Part shown: in pieces, positions 62,755 to 64,000 of the stretch
Layout of the letters: each line of letters starts with the position of its first letter
Position numbering within the stretch: position 1 is the stretch's first letter
DNA from: Frateuria flava
Lineage (GTDB): Bacteria > Pseudomonadota > Gammaproteobacteria > Xanthomonadales > Rhodanobacteraceae
Length of the DNA stretch: 64,000 bases
Direction of reading: 5' to 3'
Assembly (NCBI RefSeq): GCF_017837635.1
Contig: NZ_JAGJRS010000021.1
Span: 186,001-250,000, forward strand
Translations under genes and position numbers: made by a program
Notes under the pieces: model-generated
Told to the model about the DNA's origin: nothing
Seen by the model: the letters and a program-made list of their open reading frames with translations, nothing else
Database searches by the model: none

Positions 62755-63162
62755 ATGGCTTTCAGTTCCGGAAACACTAGCGGCCCGATGGCCGACATCA
62801 ACGTCACGCCGCTGGTCGACGTGATGCTGGTGCTGCTGATCATCTTCATGATCACGGCGCCGATGCTCACCCACAAGGTGAAGATCGACCTGCCGCAGCC
62901 GAACCCGAACATCGTCCAGCCGGAAAACCCGCTTGAGCCCATTCGGCTCAAGATCGATCGCGCCGGCGCGCTGTACTGGAACGATACGCCGGTCGACGAG
63001 TTGGGCCTGAAGGCACAGATGGCAGTCATCGCCCAGCAGACCAATCAGCCGGAAATCCAGATCAACGCGGATGACGCTGTGGCTTACGAGTCGGTCGCCC
63101 GGGTGCTGGCTGACGCCAAAAGCTACGGTTTGACCAAGATCGGCTTTACCGAAGGGCAATGA
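62755..63162 (+). CDS. exbD: ExbD proton-channel subunit, second copy
   Basis: The 135-residue product has the same topology, with the Asp in NVTPLVDVMLVLLIIFMI and a periplasmic domain ending VARVLADAKSYGLTKIGFTEG. The periplasmic half differs clearly from copy 1, so the two may bind different partners. The Shine-Dalgarno AAGGAG lies in the end of copy 1. A terminator follows. Confidence 0.95.
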   Translation: MAFSSGNTSGPMADINVTPLVDVMLVLLIIFMITAPMLTHKVKIDLPQPNPNIVQPENPLEPIRLKIDRAGALYWNDTPVDELGLKAQMAVIAQQTNQPEIQINADDAVAYESVARVLADAKSYGLTKIGFTEGQ

Positions 63163-63188
63163 TCTCAGGCGGATCAGACGCTACCGGC

Positions 63189-63213
63189 AAACCCCCGCGC
63201 AAGCGGGGGTTTT
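63189..63213 (+). terminator. Terminator of the tonB-exbB-exbD operon
   Basis: Perfect 10-bp stem AAACCCCCGC / GCGGGGGTTT, GCAA loop, then a T-rich end. Confidence 0.88.
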
Positions 63214-63256
63214 GCTTTGTGGCCGGCCGGTCGCGATGCACGCCAACAGGAAAACG

Positions 63257-63315
63257 AGGGTGGGCTTGAGCCCACAGGCCCGACCCGCGAAGCGCTGGTG
63301 GGCTGAAGCCCGCCT
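63257..63315. repeat. Family B palindromic repeat, copy 5 (degenerate)
   Basis: Arms GGGTGGGCTTGAGCCCAC and GTGGGCTGAAGCCCGCC between the operon terminator and the pdxJ end. Confidence 0.75.
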
Positions 63316-63330
63316 GTATCGCGCGAGCGC

Positions 63331-64000
63331 TCAGCGCAGGATCTGCACGTAACGCCGCACCGTCGGCGCCAGCCCGTCGTACAGCGCCTCGCCGATCAGC
63401 GCGTGGCCGATCGACACCTCGGCCAGGCCTGGAATGGCTGCCTTGAAGCCCCCCAGGTTGGCCTGGTTGAGATCGTGTCCGGCGTTGACCGCCAGGCCGG
63501 CCTGCTGGGCTCGCCGTGCGGTGTCCGCGCAGGCCGCCAGCGCGTCGCGCGCGTCGCCTTCAGCGAAGGCTTCGGCATACGGTCCGGTGTAGATCTCGAT
63601 CCGTTCGGCACCGATCGCCACGGCCTGATCGAAGCCGGTCGCCCCGGCATCCACGAACAGGCTGACGCGGCAGCCGATCCGGCGCAGCTCGGCGACCAAC
63701 GGACGCAGCCGCTCGCTGTCGGTGGCCAGATCGAAGCCGTGATCGGACGTGATCTGCCCATCGCTATCGGGCACCAGCGTCACCTGCGTGGGCCGCACGT
63801 CGCGGGCCAGTTCGATCAGCCCGGGATAGGCTCCGCGTGCGGGCGCGAACGGGTTGCCTTCGATGTTGTATTCCACCTTGCCTCGCAACATGGCGGTCAG
63901 CGCGCGCACGTCGTCGGGACGCACGTGGCGCATGTCGGGCCGCGGGTGCACGGTGATGCCGCCACAGCCCGCTTCGATGCAGGTGTGGGCGGCGCGCAGG
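63331..64000 (-). CDS. pdxJ: Pyridoxine 5'-phosphate synthase PdxJ, cut by the window edge
   Basis: TIM-barrel enzyme for the last ring-closing step of vitamin B6 synthesis. The visible part covers about 220 residues to the C-terminus. It includes, at the edge, [20 protein letters not shown], then [29 protein letters not shown] and the loop [11 protein letters not shown] near the end. The N-terminus and start lie beyond base 64000. It is convergent with the TonB operon, as in Xanthomonas. Confidence 0.95.
   Translation of the reverse strand, partial: LRAAHTCIEAGCGGITVHPRPDMRHVRPDDVRALTAMLRGKVEYNIEGNPFAPARGAYPGLIELARDVRPTQVTLVPDSDGQITSDHGFDLATDSERLRPLVAELRRIGCRVSLFVDAGATGFDQAVAIGAERIEIYTGPYAEAFAEGDARDALAACADTARRAQQAGLAVNAGHDLNQANLGGFKAAIPGLAEVSIGHALIGEALYDGLAPTVRRYVQILR

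Overview
The window comes from the chromosome of a high-GC gammaproteobacterium of the order Xanthomonadales, most likely family Rhodanobacteraceae (Rhodanobacter/Dyella/Luteibacter-like). The evidence is the very high GC with strong third-position bias, the origin-proximal order rpmH-rnpA-yidC-mnmE / dnaA-dnaN-recF-gyrB followed by tonB-exbB-exbD-exbD and pdxJ, and many short palindromic intergenic repeats. No 16S or other rRNA lies in the window, so the genus is inference. I saw no tRNA, insertion sequence, prophage or CRISPR array.

Layout. 1-5.7 kb: the end of a probable M16 peptidase, a PagL-type lipid A deacylase, and a marR-oprM-emrA-emrB efflux operon with an operator/promoter in front of marR. 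5.7-11 kb: small unknown genes, an XRE regulator, an S9 peptidase and a carboxylesterase. 11-14.3 kb: algZ-algR-hemC. 14.3-22 kb: a DUF481 outer-membrane protein, a DmsC-like membrane protein, a WYL regulator, a DASS transporter, a patatin, DUF488 and a GT2 glycosyltransferase. 22-25 kb: parB-parA-rsmG and a short SPFH protein. 25-33 kb: gluconokinase, pirin, DUF4336, UPF0149, xthA, a cation/proton antiporter, prlC and a gamma carbonic anhydrase. 33-39.6 kb: aroE, a MHYT-GGDEF-EAL c-di-GMP enzyme, and a RimK-like ligase facing a GNAT acetyltransferase. 40.4-46 kb: lptM-dapF-DUF484-xerC, then hslV-hslU. 46-48.8 kb: a short CDF transporter, ribokinase and a YciF-type protein. 48.8-59 kb: the replication-origin region. 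59-63 kb: a TPR protein and the TonB-ExbB-ExbD-ExbD energy-transducing system, with pdxJ running off the right edge.

Functional themes. The origin region is the core. rpmH, rnpA, yidC and mnmE point left and dnaA, dnaN, recF and gyrB point right, with two perfect DnaA boxes and an A/T-rich stretch between dnaA and dnaN. Two perfect 16-bp parS sites lie inside recF. The second sits where the -35 element of the gyrB promoter should be, so ParB (encoded 33 kb away) may touch both segregation and gyrase expression.

The most unusual signals are small-scale: parS overlaid on recF codons and the gyrB promoter; an xerC gene with no ATG/GTG/TTG but a CTG overlapping the previous stop as CTGA; several genes with a -10-like hexamer 6-8 nt before ATG (candidate leaderless mRNAs); a perfect 18-bp palindrome carrying back-to-back -10 hexamers between divergent genes; and at least six families of palindromic repeats, some of which supply stop codons and C-terminal residues of neighbouring genes and occupy the entire hslV-hslU gap. 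No unambiguous new multigene system is visible; most of the window is conserved housekeeping content.
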